The notes: a model not told the origin generated them from the letters alone. Counted from the first letter of the stretch, positions 41,861 through 51,180 are shown. The stretch: 58,664 nucleotides of DNA from Chthonomonadaceae bacterium (GCA_027459665.1 DAIDHN010000024.1:1-58664); one strand, 5' to 3'. Made by a program: numbers and translations.

Positions 41861-41912
41861 CCTCTCTCTCCCATTATGCAATCTGTCTGGAGATATTATA
41901 GACAAAAACAGA

Positions 41913-41934
41913 GCGGTCGGCGTATGCCGACCGC
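41913..41934 (-). promoter_or_regulatory. Hairpin plus T-run in the 5' leader (attenuator candidate)
   Basis: GCGGTCGGC-GTAT-GCCGACCGC is a perfect 9-bp stem. In the minus-strand direction it is followed by TCTGTTTTTG, so it looks like an intrinsic terminator placed between the promoter and the first gene. Confidence 0.55.
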
Positions 41935-42059
41935 CATGTTTCATGAGGACATAAGAGGTCAAATCACCACTTTGAGCGCCTTTTCTTTATCTGCGGGGGA
42001 TCGCAGTATCTTTCGGGCGCTTCTTTTGGAAGGAATCGGGTGTACATTGACACACGGGC

Positions 42060-42088
42060 ATTGTATCACTTTGCAATGTGGCTGTCAA
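42060..42088 (-). promoter_or_regulatory. Sigma-70-type promoter of the nucleotidyltransferase operon
   Basis: Read on the minus strand: TTGACA (42088-42083), a 17-base spacer, TACAAT (42065-42060). Confidence 0.7.
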
Positions 42089-42165
42089 GCGTTTTGAAAG
42101 ATGTTTATGCAAATATTTTCATTACAGATGGCAGTTTGTAATACAAAATCATGTTTTTATATTAT

Positions 42166-43071
42166 TTACTGCAGGGTGTGTTCCGATCCATGCCACCCCA
42201 GTCTGTTCACCCACTCTGCATACTCATGCGGGGCAAGTGGTTCCAATCCTTTGCCTGCCAATGCGCAGAGCGCTGCCTCCATCAGGTTGGTGCCGCCGGT
42301 TACCCCTTCCAGGTCGGGGGTGGTGGTGATCACCCTTCCTGCCCCGGCCTGTTTGAACTGCTGCAGCGTTTCGGGGCGGGTGGTGTTGGTGAGTATGGTC
42401 TGCCCCTGCAGTCCGTCGGGCATATGTTTCCAGATAAGGTGCCTGTCGCCTGCAATGAGGTCTGCTTCTAGGTAGTAGTGTGCAAAACGCGCATCGGGCC
42501 TTCGTTCTGTTTGTCTGGCTCCGGTTGGGTAGAGCATAGAGAAAGGCATGGTGAGCAGACGGGTTCTGTATTTTGCCGCCAGTTCGGCCAGTTCGTTCAG
42601 GGTAGCCAGAGGGTAGTCGATGGCCATGTTGAAGATAAGGTCTCCAAAAATGCACTGGCAGCCTGCCTCCAGCAGCGCCTCTGCCATTCCTGCCCTGTCG
42701 AGTGCGCTTACCATAAGCGCTTTTGTGCCGTGTCCGATTTTGCCATTTTCTGCAAGCTTGCGCACCGCTTCTCTTTCGAGGGTGTGCTTGAGTCCGCTGC
42801 CATCTACGACGGGTGTTTTTACTGCTGCTTGCGAAAGTCGTTTGCCATCGCCAATATAAAAGCGTTCTCCCTGCACTTCCAGGGCAATGTCTATTCCCCC
42901 CAGTCCGATAGCGTCTACCCTGCCATCCAGTTCCCGAATGCGTTTTTCGGCACGCTGCATATCACCTTCTGCGCCTTCGCGCCTCAAAAGCAGTTCTGCA
43001 TGGTTCCAGTGTACTGTGCGTTCAAAATCTCCGCTGCACGCGCCCAGGCTTACGCTTACGGCCTGTTTCAT
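42166..43071 (-). CDS. Quinate 5-dehydrogenase-like protein
   Basis: The product (301 aa) matches a family I recall being annotated as quinate 5-dehydrogenase: start KQAVSVSLGACSGDFERTV, then GDMQRAEKRIRELDGRVDAIGLGGIDIAL and TPVVDGSGLKHTLEREAV, with IFGDLIFNMAIDYPLATL later. The annotation rests on little experimental work, so true activity is uncertain. ATG 43071 is taken over the in-frame start at 43095 because homology begins immediately after it. The gene lies 16 bases downstream of the B-box membrane protein. Confidence 0.65.
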   Translation of the reverse strand: MKQAVSVSLGACSGDFERTVHWNHAELLLRREGAEGDMQRAEKRIRELDGRVDAIGLGGIDIALEVQGERFYIGDGKRLSQAAVKTPVVDGSGLKHTLEREAVRKLAENGKIGHGTKALMVSALDRAGMAEALLEAGCQCIFGDLIFNMAIDYPLATLNELAELAAKYRTRLLTMPFSMLYPTGARQTERRPDARFAHYYLEADLIAGDRHLIWKHMPDGLQGQTILTNTTRPETLQQFKQAGAGRVITTTPDLEGVTGGTNLMEAALCALAGKGLEPLAPHEYAEWVNRLGWHGSEHTLQ

Positions 43072-43087
43072 AAAACCCCCAGTGTTT

Positions 43088-43582
43088 TTATTCAAGGTAG
43101 CGAATGCGTTTTACTGCCACCACCGCCGCAAGCACCAGCATACCCCATACAAGCAGACTTGTTTGCACCCCCGCGATAAAAACAGCGGCCGCCATGCCGG
43201 CAGCAGTTCCGCCCCCTGCCGCCGCTTCTACTTTTGGGCCTCGTTTTCGGCTGGTAATAACGAGTGCAGTTTGCGCCAGAAGCCCTCCCAGTATGATCGC
43301 TGCGAAATAGGCAAAGATGCCTATGATGTTTTCGAGCTGTATAAGCAGCCACCCAAGCCCTACGCCCAGCAGCGTGCAGGCTCCCAGTGCAGCGGCAAAC
43401 CGGGCGGGTTCCACCTGAAAAAGCGGCTGCAGGTTGATGCTTGAACAGGCTCTGCAAATCATGCCGGTTGGGGTCTGCACCATGCATGCGGGGCAGATGG
43501 GGGCATTGCATCTGCCGCATCCCAGTCGGGTAGGGGCATGGCGACGGCAATTGCAGCGGGGCAGGTTTTCTGTTTCAGCCAT
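43088..43582 (-). CDS. B-box-type zinc-binding membrane protein
   Basis: The product (164 aa) starts with a cysteine/histidine-rich zinc-binding region (CNCRRHAPTRLGCGRCNAPICPACMVQTPTGMICRAC), like bacterial B-box zinc fingers, and continues with about four hydrophobic helices (ALGACTLLGVGLGWLLI, GIFAYFAAIILGGLLAQ, and two near the end). Such proteins are common in diderm genomes and have no assigned role. ATG 43582 has AGGAA upstream. It is followed by the quinate dehydrogenase-like gene. Confidence 0.75.
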   Translation of the reverse strand: MAETENLPRCNCRRHAPTRLGCGRCNAPICPACMVQTPTGMICRACSSINLQPLFQVEPARFAAALGACTLLGVGLGWLLIQLENIIGIFAYFAAIILGGLLAQTALVITSRKRGPKVEAAAGGGTAAGMAAAVFIAGVQTSLLVWGMLVLAAVVAVKRIRYLE

Positions 43583-43603
43583 GGGTATTCCTGTAGAAGA
43601 TAT

Positions 43604-44284
43604 TCAGTGCTTCTTTTTGTGAAAGCTTGCGTCGGGCGTATTTCCGTTGGCATCCAGCCCAAGCGAAGTAATCTGGTTATTCAGGCCGTTTACCATATCT
43701 GCCAGTGCCCTGCTCATTTGCGCTCCATTTATAACGGGGTTGCCTTGCAGCAGCAGGCAGGAGCCAGGTGCAATCATATGTGCATTTGCCAGGTAGTGCA
43801 GCGCCGCCCATGCTGGGCTTGCGTGCGGCACAGAGATACGCGGGGTGGGAGGCACCACAATAGATTTACCGGTATCTTTTGCTGTTTTTGGGGCGCGGGT
43901 AATGCCATGCCAGCAGTAGTTGCCCATGCGTGCAAGCACTTCGGCCAGCATATAGCGGGTAACCGGCTTCGCCTGCCAGTCGCCCAGTTTTTGTTCGTGC
44001 ATTATGCTGTCTGGCAGGGGCTGGCTGGCTTCGGCGGCCCATGAGCCGTTTTTGAGGCTTTGCGCAAGCCTAGCCAGTGCGATGGCCAGTTCCTGGCTGT
44101 GCACAGTCTGCTTCCCATGAAAAAGCCCGTCGGAAAGAGGGTGCAGAATGCCGTTTGCGGTGGTCTGTTTTATCGCTCTGGCTGCCCAGAAGTTTGCCGG
44201 CACATCGGGCGGCAGTGCCATTGCACGGCAGGAGAGGAGAACTGCTGCTAGAACAGAGAGAGAGGTTTTGTATGAAATTGACAT
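43604..44284 (-). CDS. Exported protein with SLH-like domains
   Basis: The product (226 aa) has a signal peptide (SYKTSLSVLAAVLLSCRAMA). The mature part contains an S-layer-homology-like repeat (DVPANFWAARAIKQTTANGILHPLSDGLFHGKQTVHSQELAIALARL), a partial second one (PVTRYMLAEVLARM), and a possible third (SPAWAALHYLANAHMIAPGS...INGAQMSRALADMVNGL). SLH domains hold proteins to cell-wall polymers or, in some diderms, link outer membrane to peptidoglycan. ATG 44284 follows AAAGGA. It lies 34 bases after mreB on the same strand, so it may be co-transcribed with the wall genes. Confidence 0.75.
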   Translation of the reverse strand: MSISYKTSLSVLAAVLLSCRAMALPPDVPANFWAARAIKQTTANGILHPLSDGLFHGKQTVHSQELAIALARLAQSLKNGSWAAEASQPLPDSIMHEQKLGDWQAKPVTRYMLAEVLARMGNYCWHGITRAPKTAKDTGKSIVVPPTPRISVPHASPAWAALHYLANAHMIAPGSCLLLQGNPVINGAQMSRALADMVNGLNNQITSLGLDANGNTPDASFHKKKH

Positions 44285-44318
44285 AGTGTAATCCTTTGCA
44301 GCACTGGTTTGCGGTCTG

Positions 44319-45332
44319 CTAGTTTTTGTCGGATTTACGAATGGCATTCATCTCTTCGAGCGCACGCCCGGTTCCTATGGCCACACAGGAAAGCGGGTCT
44401 TCTGCCACGTAAACAGGAATGCCGGTAGCTGCGGCCAGTAAACGATCGAGGCCCTGCAGCAGCGCTCCCCCTCCTGTAAGTACGATGCCAGAGCCGATAA
44501 TATCGGCAGCCAGTTCGGGGGGAGTTTGTTCCAGCACCCTCTTCACTTTTTCTACAATGCTGTTTACGGGTTCAGTAAGCGCTTCTCTCACTTCTTCTGA
44601 GGTGATCTGCACGGTTTTTGGCAGCCCTTCCACCATGTCCCGCCCTTTTACATCGAAGCGCGATTCTTGCTCAAGAGGGTATGCAGAACCGATCTTTACC
44701 TTTATTTCTTCGGCAGTCCTCTCGCCAATCATCAGGTTGTGGCTGGTGCGCACATGGCGAATGATTACCTCATCCATTCGGTTGCCCGCCACGCGCAGGC
44801 TTTCGCTGGTGACAATGCCTCCCAGCGAAATGACGGCGACATCTGTAGTGCCTCCGCCAATATCCACCACCATGTTGCCTCCCGGCCTATTGATGGGCAT
44901 GCCCGCCCCAATTGCGGCGGCCATAGGTTCTTCTATGGTGCGTGCATCTCCTGCTCCTGCGGCAATGGCGGCCTGCTCAACCGCTCGCCGCTCTACGCTG
45001 GTTACCTGTGAAGGCACGCAAAGCAGCACTCTGGGTTTCATAAATGGCAGGCGGTTGCGCCCCACCACTTTTCGAAACAGGTATTCCAGCATTTTGCGGG
45101 TAGTGGTATAGTCTGCAATCACCCCATCGCTCATGGGCCGTATGGCCACAATGTTTCCGGGGGTGCGGCCCAGCATGAGGCGCGCTTCTTCGCCTACTGC
45201 CAGAACCCGCCTGGTTTGTGTAGAAACCGCCACCACCGAAGGCTCGCGCAGTACAATGCCCTTGCCATGTACATACACAAGAATGTTGGCGGTGCCGAGG
45301 TCTACCCCCAGTGTTGGAATAATGTTAAGCAC
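44319..45332 (-). CDS. mreB: Rod shape-determining protein MreB
   Basis: MreB is the bacterial actin that guides lateral peptidoglycan synthesis at the inner membrane. The protein (337 aa) shows LGVDLGTANILVYVHGKGIVLREPSVVA (phosphate 1), RPMSDGVIADYTTTRKMLEYL, EEPMAAAIGAGMPI, VVDIGGGTTDVAVISLGG (phosphate 2), and GIVLTGGGALLQGLD (adenosine motif). The start is GTG 45332 with AGGAAA upstream; it overlaps the end of murA by 8 bases, suggesting coupled translation. mreC and mreD, the usual downstream partners, are absent here. Confidence 0.97.
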   Translation of the reverse strand: MLNIIPTLGVDLGTANILVYVHGKGIVLREPSVVAVSTQTRRVLAVGEEARLMLGRTPGNIVAIRPMSDGVIADYTTTRKMLEYLFRKVVGRNRLPFMKPRVLLCVPSQVTSVERRAVEQAAIAAGAGDARTIEEPMAAAIGAGMPINRPGGNMVVDIGGGTTDVAVISLGGIVTSESLRVAGNRMDEVIIRHVRTSHNLMIGERTAEEIKVKIGSAYPLEQESRFDVKGRDMVEGLPKTVQITSEEVREALTEPVNSIVEKVKRVLEQTPPELAADIIGSGIVLTGGGALLQGLDRLLAAATGIPVYVAEDPLSCVAIGTGRALEEMNAIRKSDKN

Positions 45333-46611
45333 TCTGTAGTTTTCCTGTAGTGTTTGGAGAATTTGATCTGCGGATGTCTGCCCCAAGGTTCTGGAGGTTT
45401 TCCACCAGGTTTTCGTACCCTCGGTCGAGGTGTTCCAGTTCAGAGAGAATGGTAACTCCCTGAGCCGCCAGCCCGGCGCACACCAGTGCTGCCCCTGCGC
45501 GCAGGTCGGTGCATGAGACAGGCGCTCCGGTGAGCATGGGCACCCCTGTAATAATAGCCGAGCGGCCTTCCACCCGCACATCCGCTCCCATGCGCTGCAG
45601 CTCGGTGGTGTACCTGAAGCGGCTTTCGTACACTGTTTCGGTTACCACCGAAGTGCCGTCCGCCAGGGTAAGCAGTGCTGCAAACGGCTGTTGTACATCG
45701 GTAGGAAAGCCCGGATGCGGCAGGGTTTTGATGTCTGTGGGCATCAACCTGCCATTACGCCTCACATGAATTTCGTCTGCGCGGGCAATTACCTCCACGC
45801 CGGTTTCTGCCAGTTTGCTCAAAACGGGCCGGCAGTGTTCTGCCTGAATGTTGCAAATAGTTACATTGCCGCCAGTGATGGCTGCCGCAATGGCAAAAGT
45901 GCTGGCCTGCAGCCTGTCGGGCAGAATAGAGTATTCTGCGGGGTGCAGTGAAGAAACACCTTCTATGCTGATGTTGGGTGTTCCCATGCCTGAGATTTTG
46001 GCGCCGCAGGCATTCAAAAAGCCTGCCAGGTTGACCACTTCCGGTTCTTGCGCGCAGTTTTCTATAGTGGTAACGCCTTCTGCACAGGCAGCTGCGCACA
46101 TGAGGTGCTGGGTAGCCCCTGCTGATGGGAATTCAAGATAGACTTCAGTTCCATTCAGGCGGGGAGCAGTGCCCTCGTACACTCCATGTTCCAGCATAAG
46201 ATGCGCACCTAGCTGCTCAAGCCCTTTTACGTGAAAATTTACCGGCCGTGCCCCTATATTGCATCCGCCTGGCATGGCCACAGAAGCCTTGCCAAACCGC
46301 GCCAGCAGCACCCCCAGCAGGTTGAATGAGGCGCGCATTTGCTGTACCTGGTCTTGCGGGGTATCGAAGCGGTGAATAGCGGAGGCATCTATTTCCAGCG
46401 CTCCATCGGGCAGAAACCTTGTATCTGCTCCCAGGTAACGCAAAATATTGAGCAGGCGCTCTACATCGCTGATGCGCGGCACATTGCGCAGTTTTGTAAT
46501 TCCGGGCACCAGCAGCGCTGCAGGTATGATTGCGAGGGCATCATTTTTGCTGCCGCCTACCTTTACAGAACCATGCAGGGGCCTGCCGCCTCGAATCTTG
46601 ATAGTATCCAT
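45325..46611 (-). CDS. murA: UDP-N-acetylglucosamine 1-carboxyvinyltransferase
   Basis: MurA carries out the first committed step of peptidoglycan synthesis, adding enolpyruvate to UDP-GlcNAc. The 428-residue protein has SVKVGGSKNDALAIIPAALL, RASFNLLGVLLARFG, the catalytic loop MPGGCNIGARP with Cys117 (the fosfomycin-sensitive form), and EHLDRGYENLVENLQNLGADI at the end. ATG 46611 has AAGGA upstream. It is the first gene of a murA-mreB operon with an extended -10 promoter upstream. Confidence 0.97.
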   Translation of the reverse strand: MDTIKIRGGRPLHGSVKVGGSKNDALAIIPAALLVPGITKLRNVPRISDVERLLNILRYLGADTRFLPDGALEIDASAIHRFDTPQDQVQQMRASFNLLGVLLARFGKASVAMPGGCNIGARPVNFHVKGLEQLGAHLMLEHGVYEGTAPRLNGTEVYLEFPSAGATQHLMCAAACAEGVTTIENCAQEPEVVNLAGFLNACGAKISGMGTPNISIEGVSSLHPAEYSILPDRLQASTFAIAAAITGGNVTICNIQAEHCRPVLSKLAETGVEVIARADEIHVRRNGRLMPTDIKTLPHPGFPTDVQQPFAALLTLADGTSVVTETVYESRFRYTTELQRMGADVRVEGRSAIITGVPMLTGAPVSCTDLRAGAALVCAGLAAQGVTILSELEHLDRGYENLVENLQNLGADIRRSNSPNTTGKLQSA

Positions 46612-46937
46612 GTACATCCTTAAAATTGTGAAGCCGAAAACCGCAACAGTAATGAATAGTAGTATGCGAATGGCTTTCCGTACGGGGTAAATATTCAGGA
46701 TAAATTATAGCACAAAAACAGCCCGGTCTGTTTCTGTACAGGGCGCAACCGCCGCAGTGATCAGCACAGACTGCCCTGCCGCCCGAAAGCAGCTAGAAGC
46801 GCCTGCCGACAAAACAAATAAGGCAAAAATGCCAAAGGCAAGATTTGCGAGCAGCATTGGTGCGGGCAGAGGGTTGTGCTTACACAAAATATAGCAAGGC
46901 ATATGCAAACACAACCATTTTACACTTCTGAAGCAGT
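46612..46937. other. Intergenic region between GH39 and murA
   Basis: These 326 bases follow the end of the GH39 gene and precede murA, both on the minus strand. They contain the murA promoter. A short hydrophobic open frame (46857-46705, minus) ends inside that promoter and has no ribosome binding site, so it is not called. Confidence 0.5.
46704..46712 (-). promoter_or_regulatory. Extended -10 promoter of the murA-mreB operon
   Basis: Read on the minus strand the sequence is TGCTATAAT, the extended -10 consensus, about 93 bases before the murA start. A -35 box is not evident, as expected for extended -10 promoters. Confidence 0.6.
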
Positions 46938-48521
46938 TTAGTGCAATGTGCGCAGCAACTTTACAAGAACAATATCGTTACTGTTCATGGGTATAGTTAT
47001 AGTGATTACGCCATGCGAACCGCTTTTCACAATCTTATCAGAAACGGGCGCATCGCGAGTGATAAAGTTTAAGTGCGCCACCTGCTCAGAAGTCAACTGC
47101 TTTGGAGCGCCCATCTTGATGTAAGCCGTGTACGCATCGTTAGCCTGAAACCCAGTTCGGTACACCTGCAAACGGTAGGAAGTGTTTGGAACCAGGTGAG
47201 TAACCTTTAGTTCAACGGGCGCTGCCGGGTGGCTGGGCAGCACCTTTGTGTAGAAGGAGCGATTGCTCACTGTTTGTAATGGCTGTTCGAAGTCCCAAAT
47301 TACACCTGTAAAATTGCCGCCTGCTGTAGACAACCACGCCTGCTGGTCACTTGTGGCGACGTTTTCGCCGTGAAGTGCATGGAGGTATTTATACGCGAAG
47401 AAAGCCGGCTTGCGAATGCCTTGCGGGTTCAACAATCCGAATCCACCCTGAAAGGGGCGTGTGGGAGGGCCTGGTTCTTCAAATAAATCCGTATACGTCC
47501 AGTAACTCATACCCTGTGCATATCCCTCGCACGCCTTCAGTTTAGTGAGAATGTAGGGTGCACTTATGTAGGAATCATGGATAGAGTCGCGGGGAGTATA
47601 GCTGGTGCTCCATTCTGTGATGTAGAGCGGCAGCGAGGGAAATGGCGAAGTGGATATCTGGGCACGAACCCGGCGGACATCACCAACGATTGCGTTTGGG
47701 GATGGATCCAGTTTTGTATCGCTTTTCCCATTCTCGTCAAGAAAGCCGCCCAACACTCCATATGTGTGGGTGGTGACAAAATCAACGGGCGCACCACTCT
47801 TTTTGCAGTAGTCAAGAAACTGCGGAACCCAGGCTGCGCCTGCTGTTGCAGGACCGCCAACTCGCAGTTTGGAATCAACTGACTTAATGGTTGTTGCAGT
47901 CAAGCGGTACAGCGCGAAATACGCCTTCTCATCGGCACCCTCCCAAAACCCGGAAAGATTTGGTTCGTTCCATACCTCAAAATACCAGGTGCGCACTTCA
48001 GCCACGCCATACCGTGACTCTATGTGCCGTACAAAGGCATCTATGAGGTCTCGCCAGCCCTGCGGGTTTGGGTGGGATGTGTTGCCCTGCCAATAGAAGA
48101 TGCTGTTGTTTGAGGTTGCCAGCGCATGCGGTGTAAAACCCAGTTCTACAAAGGGCTTGATATGCCTTGCCAGCAAATCGTCATACAGTTTGTCTATTCC
48201 TGTCCAGTTGTAAACGGTTTTGCCGTTTACTATTTGCACCGTGCCCAGCACATCATGAAAAATGGCGTGAAACCGAAGGTAACGAAAGCCCAGCTCATCT
48301 GTAACCATCTGCAGCTGTGTCTGATTGTCGGCGTGAAGGAGTGTGCCGGGATAATCGGACCCTACAGACAGGTCAAAGAATCGATTGACAGGGCCCGACG
48401 GTTGGCCAATATTGGCGACTATACGGCGTGGCGGAAGCTGTTGCGCAATCGCAGCTGCTGCCAGCACAAGTGAGGCAGCCATGGTAAAGATAGATAGGTA
48501 CAGTCGCACTATTCGGTTCAT
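46938..48521 (-). CDS. Exported GH39 beta-xylosidase-like glycoside hydrolase
   Basis: This 527-residue enzyme has a signal peptide (YLSIFTMAASLVLAAAAIAQ). The GH39 barrel shows ELGFRYLRFHAIFHDVLG near residue 76, HIKPFVELGFTPHAL, FEVWNEPNLSGFW with acid/base Glu186, and LYITEWSTSY with nucleophile Glu303, then a C-terminal beta-sandwich. GH39 enzymes include beta-xylosidases and alpha-L-iduronidases; the bacterial exported form is more often the former. ATG 48521 is preferred over an in-frame GTG at 48533, which lies in the likely ribosome binding region. By eye its codon use is less biased than that of its neighbours, a weak hint of transfer. Confidence 0.93.
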   Translation of the reverse strand: MNRIVRLYLSIFTMAASLVLAAAAIAQQLPPRRIVANIGQPSGPVNRFFDLSVGSDYPGTLLHADNQTQLQMVTDELGFRYLRFHAIFHDVLGTVQIVNGKTVYNWTGIDKLYDDLLARHIKPFVELGFTPHALATSNNSIFYWQGNTSHPNPQGWRDLIDAFVRHIESRYGVAEVRTWYFEVWNEPNLSGFWEGADEKAYFALYRLTATTIKSVDSKLRVGGPATAGAAWVPQFLDYCKKSGAPVDFVTTHTYGVLGGFLDENGKSDTKLDPSPNAIVGDVRRVRAQISTSPFPSLPLYITEWSTSYTPRDSIHDSYISAPYILTKLKACEGYAQGMSYWTYTDLFEEPGPPTRPFQGGFGLLNPQGIRKPAFFAYKYLHALHGENVATSDQQAWLSTAGGNFTGVIWDFEQPLQTVSNRSFYTKVLPSHPAAPVELKVTHLVPNTSYRLQVYRTGFQANDAYTAYIKMGAPKQLTSEQVAHLNFITRDAPVSDKIVKSGSHGVITITIPMNSNDIVLVKLLRTLH

Positions 48522-49006
48522 AATAATCTGCACTTCCTCATCTGGGTATTGGTAACTGTAGTCTACGGTTTGGCAGCTCCTTCATGGAGTAATTTCCACT
48601 CTGGCTGCAAAGCATTCGTACAGGCATATGCGGCCTAAGCTGCCATTCATAACGGTGCAGCGAGGTACGTGATGGTGGCTGCTTATTTGAGCAAAAACGC
48701 CATATTCTCAATTGCAAAGAATTTGGTGCAGAAGATTATACCATGCACTATCTGATTGTCTGTATGTCGCGATAGGGGGGAGCGCCCGTGTGAACCGGGT
48801 GTAATTTTATTCACGCAGCCTTTATCATCGGTTGCCCTGCTGCGCCCATTGCAGCAGGGCCTGCCTGCAAACCAAATACGCCAAAACGCCAGCCGGCAGC
48901 GCTGTGAGCGCCTTATCTATAAAGACCGGATACGTTAAAGAAGGAATTTGCATGGTTTGTGCATGAAAACGCAGTAAGCGCTGCCAGGAATGGAAAGGAA
49001 ACCGCT
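48522..49006. other. Divergent intergenic region, no gene seen
   Basis: This 485-base gap lies between the GH39 gene (-) and the GH141-like gene (+). It contains a GCCCTGCTGC/GCAGCAGGGC hairpin (48837-48863) of unknown role. No consensus promoter, riboswitch or small gene could be recognised; short frames here lack ribosome binding sites. Confidence 0.5.
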
Positions 49007-51016
49007 ATGAAACTGCTCACAGTGATGTGCCTTGTGCTTGTGTGCTGCAGAACCGCTACCGCACGTACAGTGCATTTTTATGTATCGCCCGCTGGCAGCA
49101 ACCGCTGGACAGGGAGAACCCTGCATGCTGGAAAAGACGGGGCCGGGCCGCTGCGTACGCCTGCGGCAGCGCTGCGGGCAGTGCAGGGCTACCTGGCGGG
49201 CCACGCCAGCCGACAATGCTCGCTGGAGATAGACATTGCGCCCGGCGCGTACACCCTGCGCACAGGGCTGCAGATAGAGCTTGCCAAAAACTGCGTGCAG
49301 CTGCGCATACGCGCCCTCAAAACCGGTACAGCGCTGCTTTCGGGAGGGCCAGCGCTGCATAGCTGGACGCGCAGTCTGCCGGCATCTGCCGCCGCATTGT
49401 TTGACTCGCAAGCTCTGCCGCATATAATTGGCTGCAGCCTGTCTGCCCAAAATATACAGCAAACAGGGGCGCTGCACGATCGCGGCTTTGGCGGCCCTAC
49501 GCCCGTTTGCCCCGCAGAGCTGTTTTATTACGGGCAGAGAATGCAGCTGGCGCGCTGGCCGGAAAAAGGCTTTTTGCTGACTGCAAACCCAGTCTCGGCA
49601 AATGAGACCGGGTTTACAGCAGACCTGCCCGCCAACATGGAAAAAGACCCCGATTTGTGGGTACACGGCTATTGGAATTTTGACTGGGCAGACACTACCG
49701 ACCCTGTGGCGCACCTGGATGCCGCCGCCCATACGCTGACAATAAAAAAAGAAGCGAATAATTACGGCTATAAGCCGCAAAGAAGATTTTTCTTTCTCAA
49801 TGCGCCGCAGGGCCTGCTGGGGCCGGGAGAATATTACCTCGACAAGGCGGCAGGAATGCTCTACTTCTGGCCTCCTGCCGGGTTTGAGGCGGCTGCCGTG
49901 CGCCTCTCTCTGTTAAAAACGCCCCTGATTACCATACTAAACAGTTCGCATGTAACCCTGCAGGGGCTAGTGCTTCAGTGCGGCAGGGCAGATGGCGTTT
50001 TGGTGCAGGGAGGCGGCTACAACCTGCTGCAGCAGTGCACCCTGCGCGGAATAGGGCTGAACGGTGCAGTGCTGCTAAACAGCCCGCACAGCGGCCTGGA
50101 AGGCTGCGCCATTCACGATACGGGCGATGGCGGGGTGGTGATGCAGTGCGGCGACCGCACAACCCTCACGCCCGGCCACGACTTTGTGAGCAGCTGCCGC
50201 ATTCACGATTATGCCCAGATAGACTATACCTACCATGCGGGTGTTGCAGTGGGAGGGGTGGGAAACAGGGTAGACCACAACGAGATATACAACGCACCGC
50301 ATCAGGCCATTGCGTTTAGCGGCAACAACCAGCAGATAGAGTACAACAACATACACAACGTCTGCCTGCAAACAGGCGATGCAGGCGCGATTTACAACGG
50401 GCGCGATACCACGCAGCGCGGCGCCATAGTGCGCTGCAACTACTTTCACAACATTCTGACTACCCTGCATACGCCCGGCAACTACGATGACGTGGTGTGC
50501 GTGTATCTGGATGACTGCCTGAGCGGCACTACAATAGAGCGCAACTATTTTGTAAACACCTCTCACTCTATTTTGATCGGTGGCGGGCGCGACAACACCG
50601 TGTCTGACAATTTGTTTGTGCATTGCAGCCTTGCTGTTTCGATAGATGCCCGCGGGCTGAGCTGGGCAGCAAACTGGTTTCAGCCCGGCGGTACAATAAT
50701 GCGCCGCCTGCTGGCAATGCCGTACAACCGCCCTCCCTACAGCACCCAGTATCCGCACCTGGCCAACATTTTGCATGAGAACATTGCTGCACCCGACTAC
50801 AACGTTGTTGCAGGCAACCTGATTGTCAATTCTCCACAGCCCTGGCTGCAAAAGCAGAGTATTCCGGCAGGTTCTGTTACTTTACAAAACAACCATGCAT
50901 ATACCACTGGAGAATTGGATAATCACCTTTCCCTCGGTTTCCTGCCCGGTTTCAGCGCCCTGAATCTGCCTCCCATGCGCAGCATTGGGCCGCAGACCCC
51001 TGTAGCTGCCAACTAG
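49007..51016 (+). CDS. Exported beta-helix enzyme, GH141-like
   Basis: The product (669 aa) has a signal peptide (KLLTVMCLVLVCCRTATA) and the start VHFYVSPAGSNRWTGRTL, typical of right-handed beta-helix proteins. An inserted domain contains AELFYYGQRMQLARWPEKGFL and FLNAPQGLLGPGEYYLDKAAGMLYFWPP, a pattern I associate with GH141 (fucosidase/xylanase) proteins. Helix coils follow: HNEIYNAPHQAIAFSGNNQQIEYNNIHNV, GAIYNGRD and VCVYLDDCLSGTTIERNYF. It should act on extracellular plant-type glycans such as pectin or xylan side chains. The Asp cluster in YLDD could be catalytic, but this is inferred. ATG 49007 has AAAGGAAA upstream. Confidence 0.75.
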   Translation: MKLLTVMCLVLVCCRTATARTVHFYVSPAGSNRWTGRTLHAGKDGAGPLRTPAAALRAVQGYLAGHASRQCSLEIDIAPGAYTLRTGLQIELAKNCVQLRIRALKTGTALLSGGPALHSWTRSLPASAAALFDSQALPHIIGCSLSAQNIQQTGALHDRGFGGPTPVCPAELFYYGQRMQLARWPEKGFLLTANPVSANETGFTADLPANMEKDPDLWVHGYWNFDWADTTDPVAHLDAAAHTLTIKKEANNYGYKPQRRFFFLNAPQGLLGPGEYYLDKAAGMLYFWPPAGFEAAAVRLSLLKTPLITILNSSHVTLQGLVLQCGRADGVLVQGGGYNLLQQCTLRGIGLNGAVLLNSPHSGLEGCAIHDTGDGGVVMQCGDRTTLTPGHDFVSSCRIHDYAQIDYTYHAGVAVGGVGNRVDHNEIYNAPHQAIAFSGNNQQIEYNNIHNVCLQTGDAGAIYNGRDTTQRGAIVRCNYFHNILTTLHTPGNYDDVVCVYLDDCLSGTTIERNYFVNTSHSILIGGGRDNTVSDNLFVHCSLAVSIDARGLSWAANWFQPGGTIMRRLLAMPYNRPPYSTQYPHLANILHENIAAPDYNVVAGNLIVNSPQPWLQKQSIPAGSVTLQNNHAYTTGELDNHLSLGFLPGFSALNLPPMRSIGPQTPVAAN

Positions 51017-51180
51017 GCCATGCACTGCTAGCCGGCAGCAGCACCCGGCCATTCGGCGCAGAACGCTGGTGCAATATATAATCACACCGAATGCATACAG
51101 GCGCCCCCACTGGCGCACCGCTTTCTGAAACTGGCGCAGATTTGAGGTATTCTGACTGTAATGCAGCATGGAGGCAGTGC

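Larger units (their letters stand above)
41861..42165 (-). other. Upstream region of the nucleotidyltransferase operon
   Basis: This 305-base stretch has no gene that I would support. It holds a minus-strand promoter (42060-42088), then a transcribed leader with a GC hairpin followed by a T-run (41934-41900), then the ribosome binding site. Confidence 0.6.

Noticed and set aside
46705-46857. Short minus-strand frame encoding a hydrophobic, lipoprotein-like peptide
   Set aside because: No ribosome binding site, and it ends inside the murA -10 box. It might be real but cannot be supported.
48756-48938. 60-codon plus-strand frame before the GH141-like gene
   Set aside because: No ribosome binding site or domain; composition like intergenic sequence.
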